From: Staphylotrichum longicolle | Lineage: Eukaryota; Ascomycota; Sordariomycetes; Sordariales; Chaetomiaceae | Length of the DNA stretch: 64,000 bases | Reading direction: 5' to 3' | Assembly (NCBI GenBank): GCA_019096155.1 | Contig: JAHCVI010000005.1 | Coordinates: forward strand, 3,296,468-3,360,467 | Part shown: in pieces, positions 45,214 through 57,324 of the stretch | How positions within the stretch are numbered: the first letter of the stretch is position 1 | Layout: the number at the start of each line of letters is the position of its first letter | Position numbers and translations under genes: made by a program | Notes under the pieces: generated by a model | Seen by the model: the letters and a program-made list of their open reading frames with translations, nothing else | Databases searched by the model: none | What the model was told of the DNA's origin: nothing

Positions 45214-46742
45214 TTTGAACCTGAAGCTTCCGCTCGTTCTCGGCCTGCTTGGCCTTCTCCAATTCCTTCTTCTCTTCATGCTCGCGCCTAATTTCAGCGA
45301 TGACCTTGAACCGCTCGAACCTCGGCTCCCACGCTGCTGCTCCGCCCTGGCCGTCGCCATCTGGGCCGTTGCCGCCACCCTGCCCTCCGGCCATCTTGGA
45401 CGTGAGACGCTCGTCCAGGGTAAGCATATACCGTTCCTGGCCTGCGGCCAGAGCCTCGTCGGCCGCCATCTCGGCCACGGTCCTCTTACGCGTCTTGGGC
45501 TGAGGCGGCGGCTGGGAGTGTTCGGGGTGCGCAAGCTGTTCGAGTTTGACGATCGTTTCTTCGAAGTCCTTGGCCGGCTCCAGGTCTAGGTGCGGCGTGG
45601 TCGCCAGTAGAATCTGGGCCTCGGCTTCGTAAATGTTGCTGGAGTCGAGTTCCATCCGCTCCTTCTTCTGCTTCTTTGCGGGCGGCGGCATGCTTGCAGC
45701 AGTTGGTGTTGGCGGCACCGCAGGGGTCGCCGGGGGGATAGCACCGTCAGCACGGGCATCAGACGCCCCTCGAGGCGTCGTCGTTTTGATGGCGAGATCC
45801 GTGTGCAGACTCTGCTGTGTGGGATGCAGCACGATGGTGACGATCCTGGGCTTGGGGGTGCCCTTGCCCTTCTGCCCGTCTGTGGGGCGCTCGGGGCCGG
45901 CATGTTCTCCTTGTCTTTTCTCGTCGGCCGTCTTCTCCGCCGCCGAGTTCGACGTCCCATTCGTCGAAAGGTTCTCCTTGGGGTAGGGGACGTAGGGCGA
46001 TGGGGTTATGTATTGGTTGTAGTTGTGTATGGAAAAGGGGACCGTTTTGCTCGAGGCTGATGTGGGTCGGGCGGCGTCCTTGGCTTGGGCCGCTGATTTA
46101 TGGTCGTGTACCTCGACAATCAGACAGCCGTCGTAGAAAGGAACGCCCCACATGGTAAAGTAATCGAGCATGTCGTGCGGAACGGTGCGGCTCCGCAGGT
46201 GTTCGATAAATAACCGCATGGGCGAGTGGTACTGGAACATGCCCTCCTGTTGGTCAAATCGAAAATGTGTCTGATAGAGGTGAACGATCAGGGACGGGGG
46301 GTTCCCCGCGAACTTCCTGAGGATGTGGGCATCGGTAACCACTGCGGTCGGTGTTAGCAATCCGTGGCGTGGGCGTGGGCTGCGCAACAGAGCAAGACAA
46401 ACCATAGGGTGGCGGCTCGGTGACATGGGATGAAGAGAGATCCGGAGCCATGCTGGCGGACCTGAGACCGGCGCTTCTTTGGCCCCTCCCGAGCACTTGC
46501 CCCGGGCCGTCTCTGCGCTGCCGGTTTTGGTGGGCGGACGGGCGTCGGGATTGGCCCGTTCGTCGTCGGAGGATTCGAAGGCTGTCGGGGGACAGCCGAG
46601 GGGTAGCGCGCTTTGCCGACATGGAGGGCGATGGCGACGAGCGCGAAGTGATGACACCGTTGGTTTGGATCCCCGGGGGAATGGGGCGTTTGATCTTTGT
46701 CGGGGCGGGAGCCACCGGGGCAGCGACAACAGTGGGCGCCAT
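43349..46742 (-). CDS. SPT20: SAGA complex subunit Spt20
   Basis: Structural subunit of the SAGA histone acetyltransferase/coactivator complex. Exons 46742-46403 and 46341-43349 join in phase to 1,110 residues; the ATG at 46742 gives MAPTVVAAPVAPAPTKIKRP. The Spt20 domain spans about residues 110-240: VTDAHILRKFAGNPPSLIVH, THFRFDQQEGMFQYHSPMRL, RSRTVPHDMLDYF, GVPFYDGCLIVEVHDHKS and YNQYITPSPYVPYPKENL. A charged helical stretch (about 425-470) follows, then an extreme Gln-rich tail with long poly-Gln and alternating Gln-Ala tracts, as in other fungal Spt20 proteins. Around 46550-46620 (+ strand coordinates) another frame looks more natural for about 35 codons, so a compensated pair of indels is possible. 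Confidence 0.92.
44876..45212 (-). repeat. CTG/CAG and Gln-Ala coding repeats in SPT20
   Basis: Near-continuous trinucleotide and hexanucleotide repeats. 44876-44985 encodes alternating Gln-Ala; 45089-45212 encodes nearly pure poly-Gln from mixed CAG/CAA codons. Such tracts are prone to length change and misassembly. Confidence 0.9.
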
Positions 46743-47818
46743 TGAGAGGGCCAGCTGCTGCCCGAGGGCAGCAATGCGCGGGGAGTCGGCGATGGCCGAA
46801 ACCGGTAGCTTCCCCAACAAGCAGATTCAAGAACGTGTAGGGAGTTGTGCGCGTGGTGCGGTGGATTGTGAAGCTTGGGCGAGGAGCGGGCAATCGATCC
46901 CTGGCGGTGAAGTCCGCTGCAGCACTGGGGTAGTTGTGGCCGATATCGATTGGGGGAGTGAAGGACTGTCGTTGGAATCGTGTTCGGAAGCTGGAAGCGA
47001 TGCGCGGAGCACTCGCGGCAGTCGGGGCGTCGTGCGGCAAGGGGGTGTCTGACGATGGAGCAACGGAGCAACGGCCCTGTTTTTCGTGTCGCGACCAATG
47101 ACGTCGCGGATTGGCCGAGAAAGCCCAACGGGCAAAAAACCCCGCGGCGCAATCAGTTCCTGGGAGGAGGCCGCAGAAGATGAGGGCGCAATTACCGCGG
47201 TGGGATGCAGGCGCGATGGCTGTCTGTTTGTCTTGGGTGGTCGCTTGATGACGGTCGGCTCTTTGTGTGGGGTGGTGTCTTTGGCGATCCAATCCCTGCA
47301 CGACGGCTACGGATGGGTCCTGGCGTTTACGAGGCGCCTTGGCAGGAGAGCCGCATCACGTGCGGCTTCACAGAAGATCGAGAGAGGAGGAAAACAGATG
47401 AGATTGAGCTGCTGCGGTAGATGTTGGGGAAGGCTGCTTGCAGGAAATGGACCAACAGACTGCATGCAATTATTGCGCATTGCTCCCAGGTAAGGACCTT
47501 CAGGTAGGTGAGGAGAGCCCTGTGTTTTGTACTGGGTACGGCTCTGCACCTTGATTCTGTTTGGTGCAAGTTACAGTGAAGTTACAGTGGGTTTTATCAT
47601 CCTTCAGCCAAGTCGTCTTCGTATCTGACCCTATAACACTGGAACATCCTAACCTACAGGAACGGGGAACTGGGGAATTGGGAATTGGGAAATGGGAACT
47701 CGCAGATACAACAAGGGGAATCACTTCATCACCGCCATCACCGCCATCATCGCCATCGTCGCCATCGTCGCCATCGTCACCACCCGCAGGCTCGTAATCT
47801 TTCACGTCATGTCCGCCG
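46743..47818. other. Intergenic region between the Pex22-like gene and SPT20
   Basis: About 1.1 kb holding the promoter of SPT20 and the 3' flank of the Pex22-like gene, both on the minus strand. A (CATCGC/CATCAC)n-type repeat lies at about 47726-47784. No accepted gene. Confidence 0.45.
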
Positions 47819-49172
47819 TTACTCCTTGCCCTGCACGCGCCGCGCCCAGTCGTCCTGCACCCGCAGCCCGTCCACCACCACCACCACGCGCCCGCGCCCG
47901 ACGGTCCTCGCGGTGCCACCACAGCTCCTTCCTTGCCCGGCTTCTCTCGCCTCCGACTCGCTGTCCGCCAGCCCGCCGTGCCCGCTTTCCGCCCCGACCA
48001 CCAGGATCACGTCGTGCCGCAGCCACGTCTGCAGGTTGCTCACCACGCTGCCGTTGTCGCCCGACAGCGACTCTTGCAGGTAGATGATCTCGGGCTGGAT
48101 GTGCCGCAGGATGTGCGAGTGGCCGTTGGCCGACGTGAACGTCAGGATCATGCTGTCCTTCTCCACGAGCGCCTGCGCCTGCGCGTAGACGGCGTTGAAC
48201 GACGGGTCGGCCGAGGATGCGCTAACCCTGTGAGGCTCCCGTTAGTGGACACAGTCTTTCTTGATTGGAAAAGATGGTGGAAGACCAGTGCACTTACAGA
48301 GGGCTCTTCGCGTCGTCCGTGGTCTGCGCCTGGGCATGGTCAATGTTCGAAAAGGAAGAGCTCAGCGAGGGAGGCGGCTTGTTGCTGGACGTGTCCAGGG
48401 CCGTGTCTTTCAGATTGGGCGCGTAGATGAGCACGTAGAGCTTGATCTTGGAGTGGTCAAGGTGGCGAGGAATGTGGGACAGGATAGACTGTTTTCTACT
48501 CGTCAGCATGTGAAAATAGCCCTCGACGCAACTCCTTGACTCCTTATCACTCACAGCATGCTCGTGGAACCCGTCGGCATCAATATCGTCCAAGTGGTTG
48601 TCTGCCGACACGACAATGGCAACCTTCTTCCGGCGCTTGTTAGTCTCCTTGCTCTGCGACGGCGCGACGGCCCGGTCCTGCTTGGCGTCCGCCTCCTCGG
48701 ACCACGTCTCGTGGTCTGCATATGCCGACTTGTCCTCCTCCCGGATGGCCGCCAGTGCGCTACCTACAGCCGCGCCGGCGGCAGTCACCCCGGCGGCGAC
48801 GGTCCTCTTCGCGCTGTCGAAGAATTGCTGCGGGCTCGGGGTGCGCCGCAAGGCCGCCCAGCCGGAGCTCGACGAGTCTACCGGGGCAAGGCCGGCGTCG
48901 CCGGAGCGAGGCTGCGGGCCGTCGAACGCGGGGGTCTTTGGGTCCGCGCCGTCCTTGGATGCGCCGTAGGCGGGGTTGTCCCCATAGTCGGCATTATCGT
49001 AGTCGAGGTCCTGGAATGCGCCGGGCTGCTCGGTGTCCTCGTGGTCGTCGTCCTTGCGCTGGCTCCAGACCCAGGCGGCAACACCAACCGTCGCGACGGT
49101 CACGGTCACGGCGAGGGGCACCCAGTGGTTCCATACCCCGCGGCGGCGGGACGACTCATATGGCGGCGACAT
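47819..49172 (-). CDS. Peroxin 22-like protein
   Basis: Membrane anchor of the peroxisomal ubiquitin-conjugating enzyme Pex4, needed for recycling of the import receptor Pex5. Exons 49172-48555, 48488-48298 and 48227-47819 join in phase to 405 residues. Residues 1-13 are basic and polar; one N-terminal membrane span is at about 16-36 (WVPLAVTVTVATVGVAAWVW). A disordered acidic linker reaches about residue 185. The folded domain begins KKVAIVVSADNHLDDIDADG and continues with IPRHLDHSKIKLYVLIYAP, HILRHIQPEIIYLQESLSGD and LQTWLRHDVILVVGAESG, and ends DDWARRVQGKE. Domain order and N-anchor match filamentous-fungal Pex22-like proteins. Confidence 0.9.
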
Positions 49173-49950
49173 TGATGGCGCAGCGATCGATCATTGCGCT
49201 GCCGGCAAAGGCAGGGGGGGTTGGGGAGGTGGTGGTTCTCGCGTGGAAAGCGGGTTGGAGACGATGTGCAGCTAGATCGCGCCACAGTCGAAACCAGTCT
49301 TCGTCAGGTCGAAAAAGTCCAAGTCAGGGTCGGTTCAGGGTCGGTTCAGAGTCTTCGCAGCTCGGGGTGCGAGACAAGACCCCGGAATCATGTGGCTGGT
49401 GTTTGTGGTGCCGAAGGCTGGGGATCGGCTTGTTGATGCGCCCCCCAGCTCCACGAGCCGAGCTCCATTTCCGGCCCAAAACCGAGGCTGGTGGTTGGCC
49501 GGGCAAGGAAAACAGGAGCCAGGCGCTGGTGCCAAGAGAAAGGGGTGCGTTTCCGCCCCGCTTTTCAGCCTTCCATGTTTCTGGTGCAGCTGAGTGCAGG
49601 AAAGGAAACAGTGGAAGCATGTGTGACGCACGGGCCATGCAACCCTCGTTCTCAGTGGTGGGCATTCAATGTGGGGCTTGAGCTTGAAGTGGGATGTGTG
49701 GATTCCGTTTCTTCATGAACCACTTTCATCAGTGAGTCAGTGCAAGAAAAGGCTTCATCAAAGAACAGCCGCAACCTTACTGTGTAGACAACAACGACAA
49801 CCAAACGCCAACCACGCGCCAACACCTGTCCCCACTCTTCCCCGACGGCAAGGTGCATTGCGAGACTCACTCATTGGGGCCATCCTCAAGCCTCCAGTTC
49901 TCCAAAAACCAAGCCAATTCGTCGATTGCGGGGCAAAAGCAGCTGTTGCG
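49173..49950. other. Bidirectional promoter region
   Basis: About 780 bp between the divergent Pex22-like and eIF2B gamma genes. No coding signal or repeat worth naming. Confidence 0.45.
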
Positions 49951-51915
49951 ATGCCCCACGCAGTCAGTATCGCGACCCCCGGGCTCCAGGCCCTGATCCT
50001 GTGTGGTCCGGGCAGCTCGTTCCCAACCTTCACAGCCAACCCCGATGAGAACCCCAAGGCCCTCCTCCCGATCGCCAATCGGCCCATGGTCTGGTATCCG
50101 CTCGAGTTCTGCTACCGAGCAGGGATAACAAGTGGGTGTCCCTCCTCAACTCTGTGGGCATTACCGCTATGAGTGAACATCATCGTATTGGGCTCGGCGG
50201 CGGTATCAAACTTCACTTCTGCGATCTTGGGGCTAACAGGCCTCAGACATTACCGTCATCTGCCCGCCCTCGGCTGAAGAGGCCATCTCCACCGCCCTCA
50301 AGACAAACCCCTTCCTGACCAGCTTGCCCTTCCCCAGGCCAGATCTGCTGGCGCCAAAGGATCTGGACCAGAACACAGGGACAGCCGAGATCCTCCGTCT
50401 CCCTGAGCTGCAAGAGATTGTCACCTCGGACTTTCTAGTCCTCCCGTGCGACCTTGTATGCGAGCTGGGTGCCGACAAGCTGCTGCAGGCATGGATGGTC
50501 AAGTCAGCCAGCCTCGAGGACCTCGTGGGCGACTCGCACTCCCAGGGCCCGCGAAGCGGCGGCATGGGCGTATGGTACCCGACCAAGACGGGCACGCCCA
50601 TCAAGGGCGAAGAAACCGACTTTGTGGCCACCATCCCCCTGCCGCCATCAACAGTCCTGCCGGCCAAGGGCTCCCTGTTCCCTGACATGGCCAAAGTCGT
50701 CTACTCCCTACCAACAGACTCGCTCAAGGATCTCCTTGAAGAGAAGAAGGGCTTCCCCCTCCGCCATGCCCTCCTCCGGCAGCACCCCCGCGTCCGGATG
50801 CTCACCACCCACCGCGACGCCCATATCTACATCTTCCCGCACTGGGTCATGCAGCTCATCAAGGAAAACGAGCGTCTCGAGACCCTCGGCGAGGACGTCG
50901 TCGGGTGGTGGGCCAAATCGACCTGGCAAAAGGGCCTCTCCAGCAAAGTCGGCCTCGACACCGTCCTCCGCCGACCCGCCAGCGACACCTCCGACGGCCA
51001 CCTCACGCCCAGCGGCGGCAGCACCACCCTCCCGCCGCGCAAACTCGCCCTCGACTCGCGCGCGACCGACGCCCCCAACCCGGTCATCACCGTCAAGAAC
51101 GGCAGCAGCGGCAGCAGCGCCAACACCAGCAGCGCCAACAGCGACGACGGCGCCCACCCGGACGCCTCGTCCTCCTCTTCCCCTTCCCCTCCCGCGCCCA
51201 CAATCCCCCCCATGCTGGCCTACATCCACCCGCCCTCCCCACGGCCCCACTGGTCCGCCGCGTCGACACCGCCCAGCTCCTCCTCCAAATCTCCCTGCAG
51301 CTCGCCAAGCTCCCCTCGCTCGAGGAAACCGGCCCGGACTCGCCAGCCTCCCCCTTCGCCCACGCCCGCAAGGTCGCCTACCCGGAGGGCGTCAAGTCGC
51401 GCACCACCATCACCAAGGCCGACAGCCTGGTGGCCGACAACGTGACGGTGCAGGAGAAGACGTCCATCAAGGAGACCGTCGTGGGCGCCAACTGCCAGAT
51501 CGGCGAGGGCGCCAAGCTGTCGCAGTGCCTGCTCATGGACGGCGTCGTCGTCGGCAAGAACTGCAAGCTGACCAAGTGCATCCTGGGCAAGCGGAGCGAG
51601 ATTGGCGAGGGGTGTGTCCTGACCGAGTGTGAGGTGCAGGAGAATTTGTTGGTGGAGGTCAAAAGTGAGTCTCCCTTTCTTTCTCTCTTTTCTCGTCCGT
51701 CTTTGTCTACAAGTAGTGGGGTTGCACTTCGAATTTCCATTCTTGTCAAGGGGCAGTTATGCTAACATGATGTTTCCTTCCTTATCAACACAGCTGAAGC
51801 AAAAGACGAAAAGTTCATGTCCTCTTCCGGCCTGGAAGCCACCGAGCAGGAGCTGGACGCCTTTGATGACGACGACGGGATAGACGCCGGCGGCGACGAC
51901 GATGCCGAGGACTAA
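49951..51915 (+). CDS. Translation initiation factor eIF2B subunit gamma (one frame break)
   Basis: Subunit of the guanine-nucleotide exchange factor for eIF2 (yeast Gcd1). Exons 49951-50131, 50247-51664 and 51794-51915. The N-terminal nucleotidyltransferase-like domain is seen in LQALILCGPGSSFPTF, NPKALLPIANRPMVWYPLEF, NTGTAEILRLPEL and DFLVLPCDLVCELGADKLL. A Ser/Pro/Asn-rich insert follows (about residues 315-400). The C-terminal left-handed beta-helix has hexapeptide repeats (VVGANCQIGEGAKLSQ, LLMDGVVVGKNCKLTKC, ILGKRSEIGEGCVLTE), and the tail is acidic (FDDDDGIDAGGDDDAED). The frame breaks in the CCCC run at 51237-51240: one missing C turns SPTAPLVRRVDTAQLLLQ out of frame. With it restored the protein is 573 residues. 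eIF2B gamma is essential in yeast, so an assembly error is likely. Confidence 0.92.
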
Positions 51916-54900
51916 ACCTGGTAGACTCTATTGTTAGAGAGATCTGAAATAACTGAAACCCATCTTGGCAGCTCAACCACAACGAGCAAGTGGTATCCGA
52001 ATACCTGGCCGGTCGTCGGTGAGCCAAAATCAGCTGAGCTGACCGTTACGTGGTGGCGTGTTTGACTGCCAGCAGAGGGTCCCCACATCTGAGGCTGTAC
52101 TGCACGGCAACCCCCTGGCCTGGCTGCTGGCGGGTATGCGCGTCTTCTGTCGCCACGCCCAAAATAGTCCCTTTTTCCGCGCTGCTGGGCGCGGCTGCGG
52201 CGTACGTTGCAAGCAATCGCGGAATTTGTCACCGCCGTCGGATAGTGTAGCGGTCTGTAAAGAACAACAACGATGTTGGGGGCCGTTTGCCACAACTTGC
52301 GTCTCTTGTCATGTGCTTGCAGTGAGGGTGGTCGCCGATGTTTTCCAGAACCCTTCTATGCCCTTGGCGCGGACAGCGACTGGTGCCCAGTCACGAGGAA
52401 AACATGGTACACGACGAGAACATTGGTCGATATCACATGCAGCAGGCTCAACCGCCGGCCTTCTGAGCCTTGGGCAGGGATCATGGAAGCCTTGGCTGTT
52501 TGCTAGTCGGCGAGGAGGCTGAACGCTTCCCTCGCCTTGTCCCTGTTCCGTACCTCTAGGGCTGAGGAGGAACAAGCAGGTGATTCGCCTGCTGGTGAGA
52601 GGAACCATCTGGTTGCATAGCCCGGCTCATGGAAACCGGGGAAGAAGCGGCCGACTTGGTGTGCCGTGTCCAGATGCGCAAAAGAATCGAGTTTGTGACT
52701 CGCATGACGCTGTGTTGCCCATGTCGTTGTCGCACGACGTGCGGTAGTTCTATTCCCAGGACGCGGCCCGCTCATCGGATGAAGCCCCTTGCATGGCGGC
52801 AACGCTCTTTGTTCATGATCCGCTGTTCGCATTCATGCCACATGTGCTGCCTGCCACGTCTTCCGAATGCGGTAGCGCAAATCGCCCAAGTCGGCGAACA
52901 ACGTGGGACAGCGCGGTGAACTGCGGGGGCCGCAAGAATCCAAGCATCAATACGCGTGCCGGTTCCAAGCTTTGGACCAAGAATTGGCTTAGGGCCCTCC
53001 GCCCATACCACCACGTGGACTAGGCGCCCCGACGTCGGATACGGACTTTCTTGCGCTTTCCCTAAGCCCCATTCACAACGAGTCCTGCTGCCTGAGATGA
53101 ATGCAGAAATCCGGAAAGCAAATGGTCCTCCAGAGGGACTTTGGATTGTCCGAGCTGGATTGACTGATATCGGCGGCTGACACCAAGAAGAGTTGGCACC
53201 TGGGTCAAGACTTGGATGTCTGAATTGAGTCCCGAGCGGTGGCCTTGTGTCAGGAACGCCCATCGGTCAGGTTACACAAAAAAGCCAGCCTTCTGGGCGT
53301 CTCTACCCTTATCTGTTTGGAGCCATTGAGTAAAGGGTAAATGCCACGTTGGAAGCAGTTGACTCAGGCGGCAGTCGCGGTGTCGTTGCATGTGAACGAG
53401 GGTTCCAGGAATAGAATGCTCATAGGTGCTCCCCATCTTCCCACAGCCTGTCCTAGTGGCTCGTTTCGATGACGAGTTTGTGTGAATGCCATTGTGTGCC
53501 GGGGTGGGAAAACGTGGTGTCTTGTGTGACGGCAGCGGTGAAGCCGGCGCCTTCAATGAACCGGGGATGACAAAAGTTTTCGGCTCCGGGAAGTGGCCGG
53601 GCTGACTCGGGAGGAAGGCCTGGCGTATATTGCTGCGCCTTGTTGGGTCTCTGAGGTTGGACGACGAACCTGGTGGAGGGTAGAGCGGAACAGGACCGTT
53701 GAGGGGACGGGTCAAGGAGTGTTTGCGATACCCTTGTGAGGGTCTTTTCAACAGTTTTCCTCGGTCGGTCGCCTAAACAGGAGCAAAGACAAGTGCCGCA
53801 CCCCGGAGGGACGGCGTTGGCCGAGGATGTGATGTCGAATCATGGCGGCGAGCCGGCGCCAATGCATTCAGGAAGCTGTTAGGGACCCAATTAAACGTGG
53901 GAGCGGTTGCGCTAACTCTTGGGTGGCGCACCCTTTCGAGGTCATTTTGAGAAGGGGACGGCGATGAGCACAGCAAGTCGCCGTTCAAGTGCGGGGCACT
54001 CGAATCTTCTGTGGTGCAGGAGAGAAAAGAGTTCAATGCCACTCACTCACCACCGGACAACAGGCTGTCAAACTACCCTTGGGTAGGTAAGGTCTCGGAT
54101 CAAGACATATAGCGGACCCAGGGAGGTTGACAGTTTCAGGATTGATGAATTCAAGACAGACGAGGGAGACTTCTTGGGACTCTGCTTAGGAAGGCGCGCT
54201 GTGTCAGAGAAAGGAAAGCGGAACAATGGTGCAAGGAGCCGGGTTGCTCGCAGACGGACCCGGCATCAAAAATCGCACCAAGACAGAAAATGGGAGATGT
54301 TCGTGTGCTCCATGGTCCCCGAGAGCGCCAGTTCAGAGGATGGAGGACGGCAGGTGTGTTTGCCTCATCCATGCTGGCACACCTACTCAACGTCGGGCAA
54401 ATCCAGACTGGCGCCCTCCATGCTGTCAAGACTGCGTGTCTCCTTCTTTGCCCTCCAAATCGACAGCAGTTACGACTTGGTGGGCAAATCGCTGGCACTG
54501 GCCAGGACGGTGATCCCTGAGAAATCACGACCCACAAGCCCACATTGGAGGTGCCTGCGAACCCGCGTCACGGACAGTGCCAAGTCGAGTTGACGTTGAG
54601 ATAAAGTTAAGTACATCGTACCACAATCGTAGCACAAGGTGCCCACTTTTTGTTAGCGGCAACAAGCCCCCAGATGATCTCTCGATCGCAAGTGGGTCCC
54701 GTCCCTGTCAAAGTCAGCCGACCACTGCAGCAGCGCTTTCTCATTCAGGAACCCTGCATCCCGCGAGTTGGCAGGAAGCTGCCAGGCAAGTTCCTCTTCC
54801 GAGCAGCTGGATCTCGCACAGCCAGCCTAAGGGCCAAGGGCCAAGGGCAGCAGCATCCCCACTGCCGAGCATTTCCGTTTCTGGCACCCACCACAGTCCG

Positions 54901-56006
54901 GCCCGACCTGTGTCGACGTGATTTACCTGTTTCGCGCTTCCAATGCCTTCCCTTTCTCTCGCTTCATCCAGCGCTCATTGTTCGGCGTATTTGGTCCCTC
55001 TACAGGGATCAGACGACGGAAGGGCTGCAGCGGAGCCCTCCTGACGGAAGTCTCCTGCCAATCCAAGTCTTGGGCCCAATGTATGGATGCTTACAATGCC
55101 TTCGTCTTTCAGGGCAAAGAGCTCTATTGCCCATGCAGCCGGGCCTCACCCGAGCGACAGAGTACCCAACTCTTGCCCATCTCTGCTGAATGATCTGTCT
55201 ATCTGTCTTATTTAGCAATCCACACGCGAGAGCGAGAGCAACACGTTTCCATTCCTGCCGTGTGTTGTCGCCATTCCAGGTCCTCGGCCTGAGGTAGTGC
55301 CAGGGTATGATGGAGCAAGTCGCCCCAGACTCTCGGCTGATCTGCGTTGTGGCTTTGGTGGTGGGACAGCGTACCCACGGATACCCCTGTCCCCCTCCAT
55401 CCTCCCCCAGTTTGTCCCAACGGTAGCCGCATTGGTCTGGCTGGTCGACCTTTTAGGGGCGGTTTGGGACCGACACACCATCTCAGCCCTCATGTTTGGC
55501 ACCTCAGCAAGCGGGGCTGCTCTCCTGCGTCGAGACCATCGGTGTAGCACCCTTGTTGGTTCCTGCGTGGGCGGCGGCGTCGCTCCAGTGGGTCCAAGTC
55601 AGGGCTGGGATTTGTCTCCCATGATAGCCTGTCTCCGCACGGCCGTTCTCTTGCTGCCCTGGAGATCCCGAGACTGCCTCATTATGTGAGCGACAGTGTG
55701 GTGGGGACCTGACCCAGAGGCGATCCTTCTTAAACGACACCCTCTCGGCGAGTTGAGCCGCGGCATTCCTCAATGTCCCCTATATGGGCGACCCAGTTCC
55801 CTCTTCGAGACTCGCTCTGTCTCTCTCGTGTCTAAGGGGCACGCCTGGCTTCCTGGCTTCCTGGCGATCTTCTTGAGCTCCTGTGTACTTATCTCTCGGA
55901 ACTCCTCCATTCCTTTCTCCCCTCATCCTCAGGGTGAACTTGTCTCCCCTCGTCATCTACACTCTCTTCCCTTTGCATAATTCTCCGGCAACGTGGTTGA
56001 GGCAAG
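51916..56006. other. Gene-poor region upstream of the C2H2 regulator
   Basis: About 4.1 kb without an acceptable gene. Open frames are short, on all strands and with no conserved motif. The CT-rich stretch at about 55800-55980 looks like a fungal promoter/leader before 56007. Long upstream regions are common before developmental regulators, but nothing here proves this. Confidence 0.4.
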
Positions 56007-57324
56007 ATGGAACTCACCGGGGTGTCAATGTGCAACATTCAACTCGACTTCAATGACGATGTCAACTTCGACTTCAGCAGCCTGGCGGTGAGGTGCCCGT
56101 CGGGCAGCATCAGCGACTCTTCTTATGCTTCATCCAGCTTTGGCCCTCACACACCAACTTCGGGCCGTTCGACTCCGCCATTCTCAACTTCATTCGACTT
56201 TGGTTCTTCCTTTGCTGCGTCCGTTGACTCGGTCCCATTTGATGTCACGACCCCGTCCTCGGCAACCTCGACGTACTTTCCCATGACCCCCGAGGCCGCG
56301 CCCGTTTCAGACTATACCTACCCCGTCTTCCCAGCCACGCCCTCGCGAGGGCATTTTGGGGTCCCTGGTCATCAGCTCAGCAGCTGCGGTACCCAACTGA
56401 CGCCCTCGCAAAGCATGCACTGCGGCTTTCTCGTCAACCAGCTCGGTCCCCATCCATCTTTGGCAACAGCATCCTCAGTCATGGCACAGTTTGACCACCT
56501 ATCTGATATGGCATCCCATTGGGCGTACCCGGACAGTCCCATCAGCTTTAATCAACATTCTGCCACGACGCGGGTGGACTCGGTTCCCTCGAGCAAGCAT
56601 GAATTTGTCCCATCCATCAAGCAGGAATATGAAGACGAGGCCATGACGCCGTTCTGCTCCTCAACCACCGCAAGGAAGCGGGCTCTGATGGGCGAGGCGC
56701 GACACAGGACGACAGCGCTCCAGCACGCGCAGTGGTCTTCTCCACGATCCAATGCGCGGACAACGCAGGTCAAAAGGGAGAGGAAGCCGCGCGCCGCGAG
56801 GGGAAACGTCGGGAACAACGACCTCGACGGCGAGAACAGCAATGACAGCGACGAGGATCACGATGACGATGACGATGACGATTGCAACTTTGCGGTAGAC
56901 AGCATCGAGCCAAAGAGCACGTTCAAGTGTCCCGTGGCAGGCTGCAAGGCCAAGCCGTACCGCCGAAACGAGCACATGAAACGACACATGAAGTCGTAAG
57001 GCACCCTTTTTTGAATCTACTTTCCCAACCCATCCACCCTCATACCCGTTCCATCCCATCAAAACTAACAACTACCTCTTCTCTAGCGTACACGGCAAAG
57101 CCCTCTACCCCTGCAGCTGGTGCAAGCACGTCGCCAACCGCATGGACAACCTCGAGGCGCACATCAAGCTGCACACGCTGGTCCGGCCCAAGTCCGGGGG
57201 CAAGCCGCGCGTGGACTACTACCCCGGTGCGGTCCTGCAGTACGAGGAGATGATGAAGAAGAATGAGAGCCGCCGGCGGAGGAGTAAGAAGCTCAAGAAG
57301 CGGCCGACCAGCTTTGGGGTGTGA
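56007..57324 (+). CDS. C2H2 zinc-finger transcription factor
   Basis: Putative DNA-binding regulator. Exons 56007-56995 and 57087-57324 join in phase to 408 residues. The N-terminal 200 residues are rich in Ser, Thr, Pro and Phe (activation-type). A basic stretch (VKRERKPRAARG) and an Asp/Glu run follow. Two zinc fingers lie at about residues 309-355: FKCPVAGCKAKPYRRNEHMK with His pairs (C-X4-C-X13-H-X4-H), then YPCSWCKHVANRMDNLEAHI (C-X2-C-X12-H-X3-H). The intron splits the first finger just before its last His. The C-terminus is Lys/Arg-rich (NESRRRRSKKLKKRP). The two-finger layout recalls fungal developmental regulators, but I cannot assign an orthologue. Confidence 0.85.

Noticed and set aside
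45003..45218. Cys-rich 71-codon frame that could be mistaken for a metallothionein
   Set aside because: It is a frame shadow of the CAG/CTG repeat in SPT20 (TGC codons).
47726..47784. Short-period repeat that could suggest a CRISPR or satellite array
   Set aside because: Simple CATCGC/CATCAC-type microsatellite, with no spacers and too short.
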